Part shown: positions 1 through 8,979 of the stretch, one piece after another | Layout of the letters: each line of letters starts with the position of its first letter | Position numbering within the stretch: position 1 is the first letter of the stretch | NCBI GenBank assembly: GCA_905339215.1 | Contig: CAJPFN010000037.1 | Coordinates: forward strand, 25,454 to 89,453 | Length of the DNA stretch: 64,000 nt | Reading direction: 5' to 3' | Origin: Rhizobiaceae bacterium | GTDB taxonomy: Bacteria > Pseudomonadota > Alphaproteobacteria > Rhizobiales > Rhizobiaceae | Notes under the pieces: generated by a model | What the model was told of the DNA's origin: nothing | Databases searched by the model: none | What the model saw: the letters and a program-made list of their open reading frames with translations, nothing else | Position numbers and translations under genes: made by a program

Positions 1-233
1 GGATTGCCGTCGCTGCTCAGGGCCCTGTAGAGGCTTTCTCGCGACATGCCGGCCTTTCGCGCGATCTCCGTCATGCCGCGTGCGCGTGCCACGTCGCCGA
101 GTGCAGCCGTCAGCAATGCCGGATCACCCTCTTCCATGGCCGCGTTCACGTAGGCGAAGACTATTTCCTCGCTGTCGAGATACTCGGACGCGTCCCAGAC
201 TTTCAGATCGTCGAGCTTGAGATCATTGGTCAT
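1..233 (-). CDS. HigA-like addiction-module antitoxin (partial)
   Basis: The frame from ATG at 233 runs off the left edge with 77 codons visible. The visible part begins MTNDLKLDDLKVWDASEYLD and contains an XRE/Cro-type helix-turn-helix (TEIARKAGMSRESLYRAL), as in the putative addiction-module antidote family. The start lies 4 nt after the stop of the upstream toxin gene, and AAGGAG inside the toxin 3' end can serve as its ribosome binding site, so the pair is translationally coupled. Expected role: DNA-binding antitoxin that neutralises the toxin and autorepresses the operon. The C-terminus is outside the window, so integrity cannot be judged. Confidence 0.8.
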   Translation of the reverse strand, partial: MTNDLKLDDLKVWDASEYLDSEEIVFAYVNAAMEEGDPALLTAALGDVARARGMTEIARKAGMSRESLYRALSSDGN

Positions 234-237
234 CGGA

Positions 238-531
238 CTACTCCTTCAGTCTCTGGGCCAGCGTCTTGGCGGCGATATCGTTCTTCTGCGTGCTCTTGTT
301 CCCGCCGCCGAGAAGAACGATAACCGTTGCCCGCCGCCGGACAAAGTAGACGCGATAGCCGGGCCCGAAGTGGATCCGCAACTCGCTGACGCCTTCGCCG
401 ACCGGTTCGACATCGCCTGCGTTTCCCAGGGCGAGACGCTTGACGCGCACCAAGATCCGGGCGCGGGCCTGCGCGTCCCTCAGTCCGTTGAACCAGTTCG
501 TGTAGGCCTCGGTCTCGCGGACTTCGAACAT
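238..531 (-). CDS. RelE/ParE-superfamily (HigB/Gp49-like) toxin
   Basis: 97 aa from ATG at 531; a TTG three codons upstream (540) is also possible. The sequence MFEVRETEAYTNWFNGLRD, the segment ELRIHFGPGYRVYFVRR, and the end GGGNKSTQKNDI are typical of the phage-derived Gp49-like/HigB family of mRNA-cleaving toxins (type II TA killer proteins). The normal length for the family is 95-105 aa, so the gene looks intact. It is the first gene of a toxin-first operon with the antitoxin 4 nt downstream. It sits just beyond ccmH, where a TA pair is probably an accessory insertion. Target specificity cannot be read from the sequence. Confidence 0.85.
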   Translation of the reverse strand: MFEVRETEAYTNWFNGLRDAQARARILVRVKRLALGNAGDVEPVGEGVSELRIHFGPGYRVYFVRRRATVIVLLGGGNKSTQKNDIAAKTLAQRLKE

Positions 532-538
532 TGCGCGC

Positions 539-560
539 AATGTAGCCTATGAGCTACATT
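539..560. promoter_or_regulatory. Candidate operator of the toxin-antitoxin operon
   Basis: Perfect inverted repeat AATGTAGC-N6-GCTACATT immediately upstream of the toxin start. The position fits the autorepression site of the HTH antitoxin. No experimental support; inferred from symmetry and position. Confidence 0.5.
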
Positions 561-617
561 GCGGCAAGAAGGCACAAGCCTGCCGATGACCGGCAATGCG
601 ATCGGCGTGCGCCGCCC

Positions 618-1085
618 CTACCCCTCGCCGTCGAGCACCTTCTTCAGCGCCGCGTTCTCCTCCGCGGTGAGGCGCTTCGTCGCCGGCCTTTCCCGCCGGC
701 GAATCGACACGGCGAGCACCACTCCGCCGATGACGAGCAGCACCAGGGGCGTGCCCCACAGAAGCGCGTTACGCAGGCTGAAGCGCGGCTTCAGCAGCAC
801 GAACTCGCCGTAGCGCGCGACGATGTAGGCGAGCACCTGCTCGTCGCTGTCGCCGGCCTTGATCCGCTCGCGCACGAGGATGCGCAGGTCGCGGGCGAGC
901 GAGGCGTCGGAATCGTCGATCGACTGGTTCTGGCAGACCATGCAGCGCAGCTCGGCCGAAAGCGCACGGGCGCGCGCCTCGAGCGCGGGATCGTCGAGCA
1001 CCTCGTCGGGCTGCACCGCGAAGGCGGCGCCCGACAGCGCCAGTGCCGCCGCGACGACGAAGGCCCGGAGGATAGCGAACCTCAC
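618..1085 (-). CDS. ccmH: Cytochrome c maturation protein CcmH
   Basis: 155 aa. The GTG start at 1085 overlaps the ccmF stop as GTGA, which decides the start over longer in-frame readings. N-terminal signal (about residues 1-23, ending GAAFA), then the [11 protein letters not shown] motif with the CxxC thiols at residues 48-51, then one C-terminal membrane helix (about 105-125) and a basic cytoplasmic tail. CcmH family members reduce apocytochrome c thiols and, with CcmF/CcmI, ligate heme in the periplasm. Last gene of the ccmI-E-F-H operon (cycHJKL in rhizobia). Length and motif are normal. Confidence 0.95.
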   Translation of the reverse strand: MRFAILRAFVVAAALALSGAAFAVQPDEVLDDPALEARARALSAELRCMVCQNQSIDDSDASLARDLRILVRERIKAGDSDEQVLAYIVARYGEFVLLKPRFSLRNALLWGTPLVLLVIGGVVLAVSIRRRERPATKRLTAEENAALKKVLDGEG

Positions 1086-3073
1086 GACACCGCTCCCGCA
1101 ACGGCAACCTTGTCCCGGCGCTTGCGCGCGGCAGGCGCGCCGACTCGCAGCCGCCGGTCGAGCAGCGAGACGCCGCCGCCCGCCATCATCACCAGCGCGC
1201 CGAACCAGATCAGCGTCACCATCGGCTTCCACCAGATGCGCACGACGATGCCGCCGTCGCTCGTCACGTCGCCGAGCGACACGTAGAGCTGACTGACGCC
1301 GAAGGTGCGGATGCCGGCCTCCGTCGTCGGCATCTGCCGGGCCGGGTAGATGCGCTTCGCCGAGACGATCTCGCCGAGGTCGCGGCCCGCCGTAGTGCCC
1401 AGCGCGAAGATGCCCTGGTCCTCGGTGAAGTTCGGACCCTTCACCGTGCGCATGCCCTCGAAGCGCAGCGAATAGCCGGCGATCTCCGCCGTGTCGCCCT
1501 GGCGCATGGCGACGATGCGCTCGCCCTGGAAGGACGTCACGCCGACGATGCCGAGCACGGTCAGGCCCAGTCCGAGATGGGCGAGCGCGGTGCCGTAGGT
1601 CGAGCGCGGCAGGCCGGCAAGGCGGCGCAATGCTACGCCCGGCCCGACGCTGCCGATGCCGGCGCGAAGCGCAAGGTCGGTCAGCGCGCCCAGCACCAGC
1701 CAGACCGCCAGCCCGATGCCGAGCGCGGCTGCGACCGAGGCGCCGTCAACCACGGCCAGGACCGCCAGCACGACGAGCAACGCGCCGCCGAATGCCACGA
1801 AAAGGCGCTGCGTCGCGGCGTAGAGGTCGGCCCGCTTCCAGGCGAGCAGCGGCCCGAACGGCACCATGACCAGCAGCGGTACCATCAGGGCGCCGAACGT
1901 CATGTCGAAGAACGGCGCGCCGACGGAAATCTTGTCGCCGGAGAAGGCCTCGATGAACAGCGGATAGAGCGTGCCGACGAAGACGGTCGCCGTCGCCGTC
2001 GTCAGGAACAGGTTGTTCAGGACCAGCGCGCCCTCGCGCGAGATCGGGTGGAAGACGCCGCCGGGCGTCAGCGCCGCCGAGCGCAGCGCAAACAGCGCCA
2101 GCGATCCGCCGATGAAGAAAGTCAGGATGGCGAGGATGAAGACGCCGCGGCTCGGATCGGTGGCGAAGGCGTGCACAGAGGTGAGCACGCCAGAGCGCAC
2201 CAGGAAGGTGCCGAGCAGCGACAGCGAGAACGTCAGGATGGCGAGCAGCAGCGTCCAGATCTTCAGCGCCGAGCGCTTCTCCATGACGATCGCCGAGTGC
2301 AGCAGCGCGGTGCCGGCGAGCCAGGGCATGAACGAGGCGTTCTCGACCGGGTCCCAGAACCAGAAGCCGCCCCAGCCGAGCTCGTAATAGGCCCAGTAGG
2401 AGCCCATGGCGATGCCGCCGGTCAGGAACACCCAGGCGGCGAGCGTCCATGGCCTGACCCAGCGCGCCCAGGCCGCGTCGATACGCCCGTCGATCAGCGC
2501 CGCGACGGCAAACGAGAAGCACACCGAGAAGCCGACATAGCCGAGGTAGAGCAGCGGCGGATGGATGGCCAGGCCGACATCCTGGAGGACGGGATTCAAG
2601 TCGCGCCCCTCGATCGGCGCCGGCACCAGCCGGGCAAAGGGATTCGACGTGACCAGGATGAACAGGAAGAAGGCGGCGCCGATCAGCCCTTGCACGGAAA
2701 GAACGTTGGCGCGCAGCGTCGCCGGCAGGTTCCGGCCGAACGCCGCGACAAGGGCGCCGAAGAAGGTGAGGATCAGCACCCAGAGCAGCATGGAGCCCTC
2801 GTGGTTGCCCCACACACCGCTGACCTTGTAGATCATCGGCTTCAGCGAGTGCGAATTCTCCCACACGTTCGCCACCGAGAAGTCGGAGACGACATAGGCG
2901 TGGGTCAGCGCGGCGAAGGACAGCGCCGTCAGCGCGAAGCCGGTGACCGTGACCGGTCCCGCGACGGCCATCAGCCGTTCGTTCGCCGTCACCGCGCCGA
3001 GGAAGGGCAGGACCGCCTGGACGAGGGCCAGCGCGAAGGCCAGCACCAGGGCGAAGTGACCGATCTCAACCAC
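1082..3073 (-). CDS. ccmF: Heme lyase CcmF
   Basis: 663 aa polytopic membrane protein with about 14-15 hydrophobic segments. It contains the tryptophan-rich WWD-type heme-handling motif ([20 protein letters not shown]), characteristic of CcmF/CcmC/NrfE. It receives heme from holo-CcmE and attaches it to the CxxCH motif of apocytochromes in the periplasm. Start ATG at 3073 lies 24 nt after ccmE; the stop overlaps ccmH. Full family length, no disruption. At least two c-type cytochromes (53.8-55.2 kb) in this window would be clients. Confidence 0.96.
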   Translation of the reverse strand: MVEIGHFALVLAFALALVQAVLPFLGAVTANERLMAVAGPVTVTGFALTALSFAALTHAYVVSDFSVANVWENSHSLKPMIYKVSGVWGNHEGSMLLWVLILTFFGALVAAFGRNLPATLRANVLSVQGLIGAAFFLFILVTSNPFARLVPAPIEGRDLNPVLQDVGLAIHPPLLYLGYVGFSVCFSFAVAALIDGRIDAAWARWVRPWTLAAWVFLTGGIAMGSYWAYYELGWGGFWFWDPVENASFMPWLAGTALLHSAIVMEKRSALKIWTLLLAILTFSLSLLGTFLVRSGVLTSVHAFATDPSRGVFILAILTFFIGGSLALFALRSAALTPGGVFHPISREGALVLNNLFLTTATATVFVGTLYPLFIEAFSGDKISVGAPFFDMTFGALMVPLLVMVPFGPLLAWKRADLYAATQRLFVAFGGALLVVLAVLAVVDGASVAAALGIGLAVWLVLGALTDLALRAGIGSVGPGVALRRLAGLPRSTYGTALAHLGLGLTVLGIVGVTSFQGERIVAMRQGDTAEIAGYSLRFEGMRTVKGPNFTEDQGIFALGTTAGRDLGEIVSAKRIYPARQMPTTEAGIRTFGVSQLYVSLGDVTSDGGIVVRIWWKPMVTLIWFGALVMMAGGGVSLLDRRLRVGAPAARKRRDKVAVAGAVS

Positions 3074-3097
3074 GGCGGTTCTCCTTCGCGGCGCGCG

Positions 3098-3532
3098 TCA
3101 TTCCTGCCACACGCCCTTCTCCTTCAGACTGTCGGCGACCTCCTTGGGCATGTAGGTCTCGTCGTGCTTGGCGAGCACGCTGTCGGCGGTGAAGACGCCG
3201 CCCGCCCCGAACGCGCCCTCGGTGATCACGCCCTGGTTCTCGCGGAAGAGATCCGGCAGGATGCCGTTGTAGACGACCTTCACCGTATCGGTGCCATCGG
3301 TGACGGAGAAATCGACTTCCGTGCCCGCGCCGCGCTTGATCGATCCTTCGGCGACAAGCCCGCCCAGGCGGATGCGCTGGCCTTCCGCCACCGGGTTCGC
3401 GGCGAGATCGCCGGGCATGTAGAAGTACGACGCCTTCTGGCCGAGCGCATAGAAGACGAGCAGCATGGCAAGGGCGAGGAAACCCATGCCTCCGCCAATC
3501 ACCGACAGTCTCTTCTGCTTGCGGGTCATCAT
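3098..3532 (-). CDS. ccmE: Heme chaperone CcmE
   Basis: 144 aa from ATG at 3532 (a second ATG follows directly). One N-terminal anchor helix (residues about 10-30), then the OB-fold periplasmic domain. The conserved heme-binding histidine lies in [10 protein letters not shown] (His123) with the nearby conserved Tyr127. CcmE binds heme covalently and passes it to CcmF. The start is 1 nt after the ccmI stop, so translation is coupled. A longer upstream in-frame reading overlaps ccmI and was not used. Confidence 0.95.
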   Translation of the reverse strand: MMTRKQKRLSVIGGGMGFLALAMLLVFYALGQKASYFYMPGDLAANPVAEGQRIRLGGLVAEGSIKRGAGTEVDFSVTDGTDTVKVVYNGILPDLFRENQGVITEGAFGAGGVFTADSVLAKHDETYMPKEVADSLKEKGVWQE

Positions 3533-3533
3533 T

Positions 3534-4688
3534 CTACTCTGTCTTGACCAGTCCGAGTTCCGCGGCGAGCGCCGCAATGGCGCGAGCCTCCTGCGTATCG
3601 GCCGGGAACGCCTCGCCGGCGCGCTTCAGCGCCTCAAGCGCGTCGTCCTTGCGGCCGAGCACCACATAAGAACGAATGAGACGCTGCCATCCTTCCCCAT
3701 CCGCGGGATTCTGTCGCAGTCTCTCGTCGAGACCCGCGACCATCGTCTCGATCATCGCGGTGCGGTCGGCCGGCGCCATCGTCTCGGCGGCGGCGACGTC
3801 CTCGGCCGACGGGCCTGCCGGTCCTTCACCTGAAGGCTGCGCAGGACCTTCGGCGAGACGGCGCTGCGCCTCTGCGACCGCTTGCTCGGCGGCGGCGCGC
3901 CAGGGCGAATCGGCGGCGCTGTCGGCTGCGAGCGCGCTCCAGGCTTCCGCCGCCTCGGCGAGCCTGCCCTCCTGCGCTTTCAAAGTCGCCAGGAAGAATC
4001 GGGCCTTCGGGTTCTTCGGTTCGAGCGCGAGTGCCCGGTTGAAGGCAGCGGCCGCCTCGACGGTGACAATGCCGTCGGCCTGCGCAGCGATCGCTTCCCC
4101 GAGCCCGGCCTCGCGACCGGCGCTCGGTCCTTCGAGACGGATCGCGGTGGAAAACGCCTTCGCCGCCTCGGGATAGCGGCCCAACCTGAGATAGATCGGC
4201 CCGAGGACGTCCCAGCCCTTGCCGTCGTCCGGATTGGCGGCGAGGTGGCGTTCGGCCCGGGCGACAAGCTCTTCCATCGTGTTGTTCGCCGGATTGCCCG
4301 ACAGGCGCGCTTCCAGCGGCTGGCCCGGCAGGTCGGGCGAACCGACCGCCGCGTAGCCGACCCAGCTGACCACTGGAACCGCCAGGACGGCCGCCATCGC
4401 CGCAAATCGCGCCGCGGTCCCGCTGCGCTCCTTCGCTGGATCGGTCGGGGAAGAGCTGCCCGTGAGCCTGAGGATGCGGCGGCCGATCTCGGCCTTCGCC
4501 TCCTCCGCCTCCGCCTGGCCGATCAGGCCGCGGCCGTGGTCGCGTTCGATCTCGTCCAGCTGGTCCTTGTAGACTTCGAGGTCATGCTCGCTCGCATGCG
4601 CGGCCCTTGCCGCGCGCCGCGCGAACGGCAGCAGCACGGACAGGCACGCGCCCAGGGTCAGCAATGCTGCCGCGATCCAGAAGAACAT
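3534..4688 (-). CDS. ccmI: Cytochrome c biogenesis protein CcmI (CycH)
   Basis: 384 aa. Two membrane helices (around residues 2-22 and about 100-120) flank a cytoplasmic loop with the typical [13 protein letters not shown] heptad region. They are followed by a periplasmic TPR domain with several repeats (for example [20 protein letters not shown]). CcmI is the apocytochrome c chaperone of the heme-ligation complex. Start ATG at 4688 is chosen because the hydrophobic helix [13 protein letters not shown] begins there; upstream in-frame codons look non-coding. First gene of the ccm operon. Confidence 0.93.
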   Translation of the reverse strand: MFFWIAAALLTLGACLSVLLPFARRAARAAHASEHDLEVYKDQLDEIERDHGRGLIGQAEAEEAKAEIGRRILRLTGSSSPTDPAKERSGTAARFAAMAAVLAVPVVSWVGYAAVGSPDLPGQPLEARLSGNPANNTMEELVARAERHLAANPDDGKGWDVLGPIYLRLGRYPEAAKAFSTAIRLEGPSAGREAGLGEAIAAQADGIVTVEAAAAFNRALALEPKNPKARFFLATLKAQEGRLAEAAEAWSALAADSAADSPWRAAAEQAVAEAQRRLAEGPAQPSGEGPAGPSAEDVAAAETMAPADRTAMIETMVAGLDERLRQNPADGEGWQRLIRSYVVLGRKDDALEALKRAGEAFPADTQEARAIAALAAELGLVKTE

Positions 4689-4774
4689 GACGACCTCAAT
4701 AGTCTGCGCAGTCGTTCGTGCCAACTCCGGCACGCCGCGGCCATTTGCCGGGGCCACGTCGGAACCGCACTGAT

Positions 4775-5200
4775 TTACGTCAAAGGCGTCCAGCTGCCGT
4801 CGGCATTGCGGCACGCCGTGCCGCGAGCCTGGCCGGTCTGCCCGCCGATCGTGACCTTGTGGGTGTACTGCCGGCAATCCTGAGAGCCGACGCGATAGGG
4901 TTGCGCGGCGACCACCTCACCCGAGCGGCCGGCGTCGCCGCTCCAGGCGACGGCCTGGCCGCTCGGCGTGTATTCGAGCGCCCGGTACTCCGCCTCGAGC
5001 GCCGCGCGCCGTTCCCGCTCGCTAAGCCCCGTGCCGATCGATCCGCCGATCAGGCCGCCGGCCATGTTGCGCAGGATGGCCGCCCTGCCCGCGTCCCCGG
5101 ATGGCGCGGCGAGGCCGCCTCCGTCGGTGCGGGAAAGGGCGGTTGACGAGCAGCCCCCCAGGACCGAAAGCGCAGCAATCAGCGCAATCTTGGATTTCAT
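4775..5200 (-). CDS. Small surface-antigen-like lipoprotein
   Basis: 141 aa. Signal peptide with a lipobox ending LGGCSS (Cys17), so an outer-membrane lipoprotein is expected. A glycine-rich segment (AGGLIGGSIGTGLSERERRA) resembles the Rickettsia 17-kDa antigen/glycine-zipper family. The C-terminal part (QDCRQYTHKVTIGGQTGQA ... GTACRNADGSW) matches the surface-antigen domain common in Hyphomicrobiales. It lies between feuQ and ccmI on the same strand, about 100 nt from each, so it may be transcribed alone. Function beyond envelope localisation is unknown. Confidence 0.75.
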   Translation of the reverse strand: MKSKIALIAALSVLGGCSSTALSRTDGGGLAAPSGDAGRAAILRNMAGGLIGGSIGTGLSERERRAALEAEYRALEYTPSGQAVAWSGDAGRSGEVVAAQPYRVGSQDCRQYTHKVTIGGQTGQARGTACRNADGSWTPLT

Positions 5201-5300
5201 CTCGGTTCTGGCCTCGGATCGACGGCGGGCGGGCGTACGTTCCCCCGCCGCATAGGTTTGATCTTTGACCGAAGTTGGGCCGCGAAGGGAAGCATCGTCC

Positions 5301-6668
5301 TTACACCGCCTGCTTCAACTCGACGACGGCGCGCAGGCCGCCGAGTTCAGACCGCTCGAGGCCGAGGCGGCCGCCATACTCGGCGACGAGATCGGCGACG
5401 ATGGCGAGGCCGAGCCCCGTCCCCGGCTTGGTCTCGTCGAGGCGGCGGCCGCGCTTCAGCGCCTCGCGCGCCTTGTCCTCGGGAATGCCCGGCCCATCGT
5501 CCTCGATCGCCAGGACGAAGGCGCGGTCGGCCGTCCCGGCGGCCGGCGCGAGCGAAACGCGGATTTCGCCCTTCGCCCACTTCGCCGCGTTCTCCAGCAG
5601 ATTGCCGACGATTTCCTCGAAATCCTCGCGCTCGCCGGCGAACAGGATTTCTTCCTGAGGCAGGTCGAGCCCGATACGGGCGTCGGGATTGAGCTTGCCG
5701 ACGACGCGCACCATGCGGGCGAGCGCCGGCGCGATCGGCGTGCGGTAGACGACGCTGTCGCGTTGCGCGGCGATGCGCGCCCGCTGCAGATAGTGCTCGA
5801 GCTGCTTCTGCATCGCCGACGCCTGGTCGACGATCAGCCGGCCCTTGTCGCCGCCGATCAGCCGGCCCTCGTTGGCCAGCACGGCGAGCGGCGTCTTCAG
5901 CGAATGGGCGAGGTTGCCGACCTGGGTGCGCGAGCGTTCGACGATGCGGCGGTTGTTCTCGATCAGCGCGTTGGTCTCGTTCGCCAGCGGCTCGATTTCC
6001 GCCGGAAAGCTGCCGTCGAGTTTTTGCGCCGTTCCCTCGCGCACCATCGCCAGCGCGGCGCGCACGCGCTGCAGCGGCCGCAGTCCGAGCAGGATGGCGA
6101 AGGCGTTGATCGCGATCATGCCTGCGCCGAAGACCGACAGATAGGTATAGAGCCGGCGCTGGAAGGCGCCGATCTGCTCCTCCAGCTCGCTCAGGTTGCC
6201 CATGACGCGGAAGCGGGCGACGCGGTTGTCGGAATCGAGCACGAACTCGCTCTCGAAGACCGCGATCTCCTCGCCGGCGATGCCTTCGCTGGAATAGCTG
6301 CGCTGGAAACCGGAATCGAAGGGAACGTCGGCCACCGGCGGCGAGGCGATCGGCCGGGTCATCGACGGCGAGCGCAGTTCACCGGTGAGAACCCCCGCCA
6401 CCGGCTCGACCGACCAGTACCAGCCGGACCCGGGCTGCGAGAAGCGCAGGTCGCCGAGGTCGGGGCTGCCGGTCAGCGTTCCGCCGGTGACGCCGACCGA
6501 GCCGATCAGGTTGAACAGGTGCGCGGAGAGCAGGCTGTTGAAGCCGTTCTCGCTCGCCTGGCGGTAGAGCGTGGTGATCACGGTGGCGATGGCGATGAGC
6601 GCCAGCACCGCCCAGACGGTGGAGAAGGCGATGACCCGGAAGGTCAGCGAGCGCGGCACCGTCTTCAC
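5301..6668 (-). CDS. feuQ: Sensor histidine kinase, FeuQ-like
   Basis: 455 aa. TM1 about 10-34, a periplasmic sensor of about 135 residues, TM2 about 172-196, HAMP region, HisKA with phospho-acceptor His255 in GNLAHSLKTPLAVL. ATPase boxes are present: N box EIVGNLLENAAKWAK, G1 DDGPGIP, G2 GTGLGLAIV. It phosphorylates the response regulator encoded 58 nt upstream. The pair matches FeuPQ of rhizobia, which in Sinorhizobium meliloti responds to osmolarity and controls cyclic glucan export. The name rests on the partner's close match and on the neighbourhood, so it is slightly less certain than the family. Confidence 0.85.
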   Translation of the reverse strand: MKTVPRSLTFRVIAFSTVWAVLALIAIATVITTLYRQASENGFNSLLSAHLFNLIGSVGVTGGTLTGSPDLGDLRFSQPGSGWYWSVEPVAGVLTGELRSPSMTRPIASPPVADVPFDSGFQRSYSSEGIAGEEIAVFESEFVLDSDNRVARFRVMGNLSELEEQIGAFQRRLYTYLSVFGAGMIAINAFAILLGLRPLQRVRAALAMVREGTAQKLDGSFPAEIEPLANETNALIENNRRIVERSRTQVGNLAHSLKTPLAVLANEGRLIGGDKGRLIVDQASAMQKQLEHYLQRARIAAQRDSVVYRTPIAPALARMVRVVGKLNPDARIGLDLPQEEILFAGEREDFEEIVGNLLENAAKWAKGEIRVSLAPAAGTADRAFVLAIEDDGPGIPEDKAREALKRGRRLDETKPGTGLGLAIVADLVAEYGGRLGLERSELGGLRAVVELKQAV

Positions 6669-6726
6669 GACTCGCGGCCCCGATCAGCCGCGGCGCCGCG
6701 CGGGCAGCGCTCGCGATAGTGCGGCC

Positions 6727-7392
6727 TCACGCATCGGGCTCGCGCATGCGATAGCCCATGCCGCGCACCGTCTCGATCATGTCGATGCCCATCTTCTTGC
6801 GCAGGCGCCCGACGAAAACCTCGATCGTGTTGGAATCGCGGTCGAAGTCCTGGTCGTAGAGGTGTTCGACGAGTTCGGTCCGCGACACCACCTGGCCGGC
6901 ATGGTGCATCAGATAGGCGAGAAGCCGGAACTCGTGCGACGTCAGCTTGAGCGGAACGCCGTTGACGTCGGCCTTGGACGCCTTGGTGTCGAGGCGCAGC
7001 GGCCCGCAGGTCAGTTCTGACGAGGCGTGGCCGGCGGCGCGGCGGATCAGGGCACGCACCCGCGCCAGGACCTCCTCGATGTGGAACGGCTTGGTGACGT
7101 AGTCGTCGGCGCCCGCATCGATCCCGGAGACCTTGTCGCTCCAGCGGTCGCGTGCGGTGAGGATCAGCACCGGCATCTTGCGGCCGTCGCGCCGCCAGCG
7201 CTCGACGACGCTGATGCCGTCCATCTGCGGCAGGCCGATGTCGAGCACGACCGCGTCATAGGGCTCGGTGTCGCCGAGGAAATGGCCTTCCTCGCCGTCG
7301 AAGGCGCGGTCGACCACGTAGCCGGCGTCGATCAGCGCGTCCGAAAGCTGCCGGTTGAGATCCTTGTCGTCCTCGACAACCAAAATCCGCAT
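6727..7392 (-). CDS. feuP: OmpR-family response regulator, FeuP-like
   Basis: 221 aa. Receiver domain with acidic pocket ED at residues 7-8, phospho-acceptor Asp51 (VVLDIGLPQMDG), Thr79 and Lys101. C-terminal winged-helix DNA-binding domain (SNTIEVFVGRLRKKMG ... ETVRGMGYRM). The sequence closely resembles rhizobial FeuP as I recall it. Transcribed before feuQ in the same operon. Likely activates envelope/osmoadaptation genes. Confidence 0.9.
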   Translation of the reverse strand: MRILVVEDDKDLNRQLSDALIDAGYVVDRAFDGEEGHFLGDTEPYDAVVLDIGLPQMDGISVVERWRRDGRKMPVLILTARDRWSDKVSGIDAGADDYVTKPFHIEEVLARVRALIRRAAGHASSELTCGPLRLDTKASKADVNGVPLKLTSHEFRLLAYLMHHAGQVVSRTELVEHLYDQDFDRDSNTIEVFVGRLRKKMGIDMIETVRGMGYRMREPDA

Positions 7393-7466
7393 GAAACTGT
7401 CCGCCGGCTGTTGTTTTCAGGAGTGCACCTATAGGCCAATTTGGCGGCCCGGGGAAAGCGCGGCCG

Positions 7467-7775
7467 TCAGTTCGCCGGCACGACGATCTCGGTGCGCCGC
7501 GGCCGCTGGCCGTCCTTGCCGGGCAGGAGCACGACGATGCGGCAAACCGGCTGGCCGCCCTCCGTGTCGGGGCTGGCCTTGGCCAGCGTCCCGCCCTGTT
7601 CTGCGGCGACCTGCTGGCCGATGGCGTAGCAGTCGGCGGCGACAAGCTGGAACGCCGCGGCGGATGGCGGCGCAGCAGGCAGGGAAAGTGGTGCCGCAGC
7701 AGCCGGCGCGGCGTGGGCGAGGACCACGCCCAGGAGAGCTGCCATAGTCCTTCGAATGGTCGGAGCGTTCATCAT
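7467..7775 (-). CDS. Small secreted protein, candidate FeuN-type modulator
   Basis: 102 aa from tandem ATGs at 7775/7772. Signal peptide (TMAALLGVVLAHAAPAAAA), then about 70 residues containing two cysteines (DCYAIGQQV and QPVCRIVVLLPG) that could form a disulfide. The downstream strand-rich part CRIVVLLPG ... TEIVVPAN recalls PepSY-like modules. It lies 74 nt upstream of feuP on the same strand, the position of feuN, whose small periplasmic product restrains FeuQ signalling in S. meliloti. Identification is by position, size and export signal; homology to FeuN was not tested. Confidence 0.6.
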   Translation of the reverse strand: MMNAPTIRRTMAALLGVVLAHAAPAAAAPLSLPAAPPSAAAFQLVAADCYAIGQQVAAEQGGTLAKASPDTEGGQPVCRIVVLLPGKDGQRPRRTEIVVPAN

Positions 7776-8010
7776 GGCGCTCTTTCTAGCGCGTTCCGTC
7801 TGAATGCGGAATGAACGCAATGGCATTGGTCCCGTCTTGCAGTCGCCTGCCGCTGTCCATACTACATTGACGAGGAATCTCGCCAGTCGCGCCGGGGGCG
7901 GCGTCCAATGACACATGCGACGGAATATAGGTCCGGCCCTTGCCGGGACCATCACGCCGAACCGGCAGCCGGGCGCGGCAGCGCGCCGCTCGCTTCCTGA
8001 GCGCCGGCGG

Positions 8011-8979
8011 ATGGCGGCCGCGTCTGCGCGTTCGACGCCGCGAATCTCCGTCCTGATTCCCGTCAGGAACGGCGGCGACTATGTCGACGCCGCGATCGCC
8101 AGCATGCGCCGGCAGACCTATCGGGACCTGGAGATCGTCGTCGTCGACGACGGCTCGTCCGACCGTACCGCTGCACTGCTGGCGCGGCATGCGGCCGAAG
8201 ACGGTCGCATCCGCGTCCTGTCTGCGGCCGGTGCCGGTATCGTCGACGCGCTCAACCAGGCGCTCGCCGAAGCCCGCGGCGATCTCGTCGCCCGCATGGA
8301 CGCGGACGATCTGTCCCACCCGGACCGCCTGGCCCGCCAGGTGGCCGAAATGGACGCCCGTCCCGATCTGGTGCTCCTCGGCGCCGGGGCGGTCGCCATC
8401 GACGCGCGCGGGCGCATCGGCGCCCCTGTCACGGTCGAGGCCGACCCGGCGAGGCTCGTCGAGCTTCTGCGCGTGGAGAACCCCTTCCTCCATCCCACCG
8501 TCGTCATGCGCCGCCTCGCCGTCGAGGCGGCCGGTGGATATCGCCGGCAATTCGCCCTGGCCGAAGACTACGACCTGTGGACGCGCATGGCGCTGCAGGG
8601 CGTCGTCGCCAACATCCCTGATGCGCTGCTCGGCTTGCGCCGGCATCCCGGCCAGTCGTCGCGACGGCACCGTATGGAGCAGCGCGCCGTCCACGCTCTG
8701 GCGCGCCTGCTCGCTTATGGCCGGCCGGTCGACATGCCTTCGCTGTCGGCGTTGCCGACGCCGCTTGCCGCCGTGACCGCCTATCTTTCGGCGATGGGGA
8801 GCCCCGGCCCGGAGTTCTCGCAGAACGAGCGGCGCGACATCGAGAAGATGCTGCGCTGGTGCGTTGCCGCTGGTACGCTGTCGGTGGAGAGGCGCCGCGA
8901 AATCGCAGCGGCGCTGCGCGGCGGATCGACGTTCCTGTCCGCACTATCGCTCGAATGGCGGCTCAGGCTGGCGCGATGA
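8011..8979 (+). CDS. Family 2 glycosyltransferase
   Basis: 322 aa from ATG at 8011; an in-frame start at 7915 would add a basic, low-complexity extension and seems less likely. GT-A fold signatures: ISVLIPVRNGGDY, VVVDDGSSD, and the metal/nucleotide-binding ARMDADDLSHPDR. Conserved acceptor-side residues appear in FALAEDYDLWTRMALQG (the ED of inverting GT2 enzymes). Expected to transfer a sugar from an NDP-sugar during surface polysaccharide synthesis. The stop overlaps the next glycosyltransferase start (ATGA), so the two are made together. Donor and acceptor cannot be predicted. Confidence 0.85.
   Translation: MAAASARSTPRISVLIPVRNGGDYVDAAIASMRRQTYRDLEIVVVDDGSSDRTAALLARHAAEDGRIRVLSAAGAGIVDALNQALAEARGDLVARMDADDLSHPDRLARQVAEMDARPDLVLLGAGAVAIDARGRIGAPVTVEADPARLVELLRVENPFLHPTVVMRRLAVEAAGGYRRQFALAEDYDLWTRMALQGVVANIPDALLGLRRHPGQSSRRHRMEQRAVHALARLLAYGRPVDMPSLSALPTPLAAVTAYLSAMGSPGPEFSQNERRDIEKMLRWCVAAGTLSVERRREIAAALRGGSTFLSALSLEWRLRLAR

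Noticed and set aside
1577..3547. 656-codon plus-strand frame opposite ccmF/ccmE
   Set aside because: Charged low-complexity product overlapping a certain gene.
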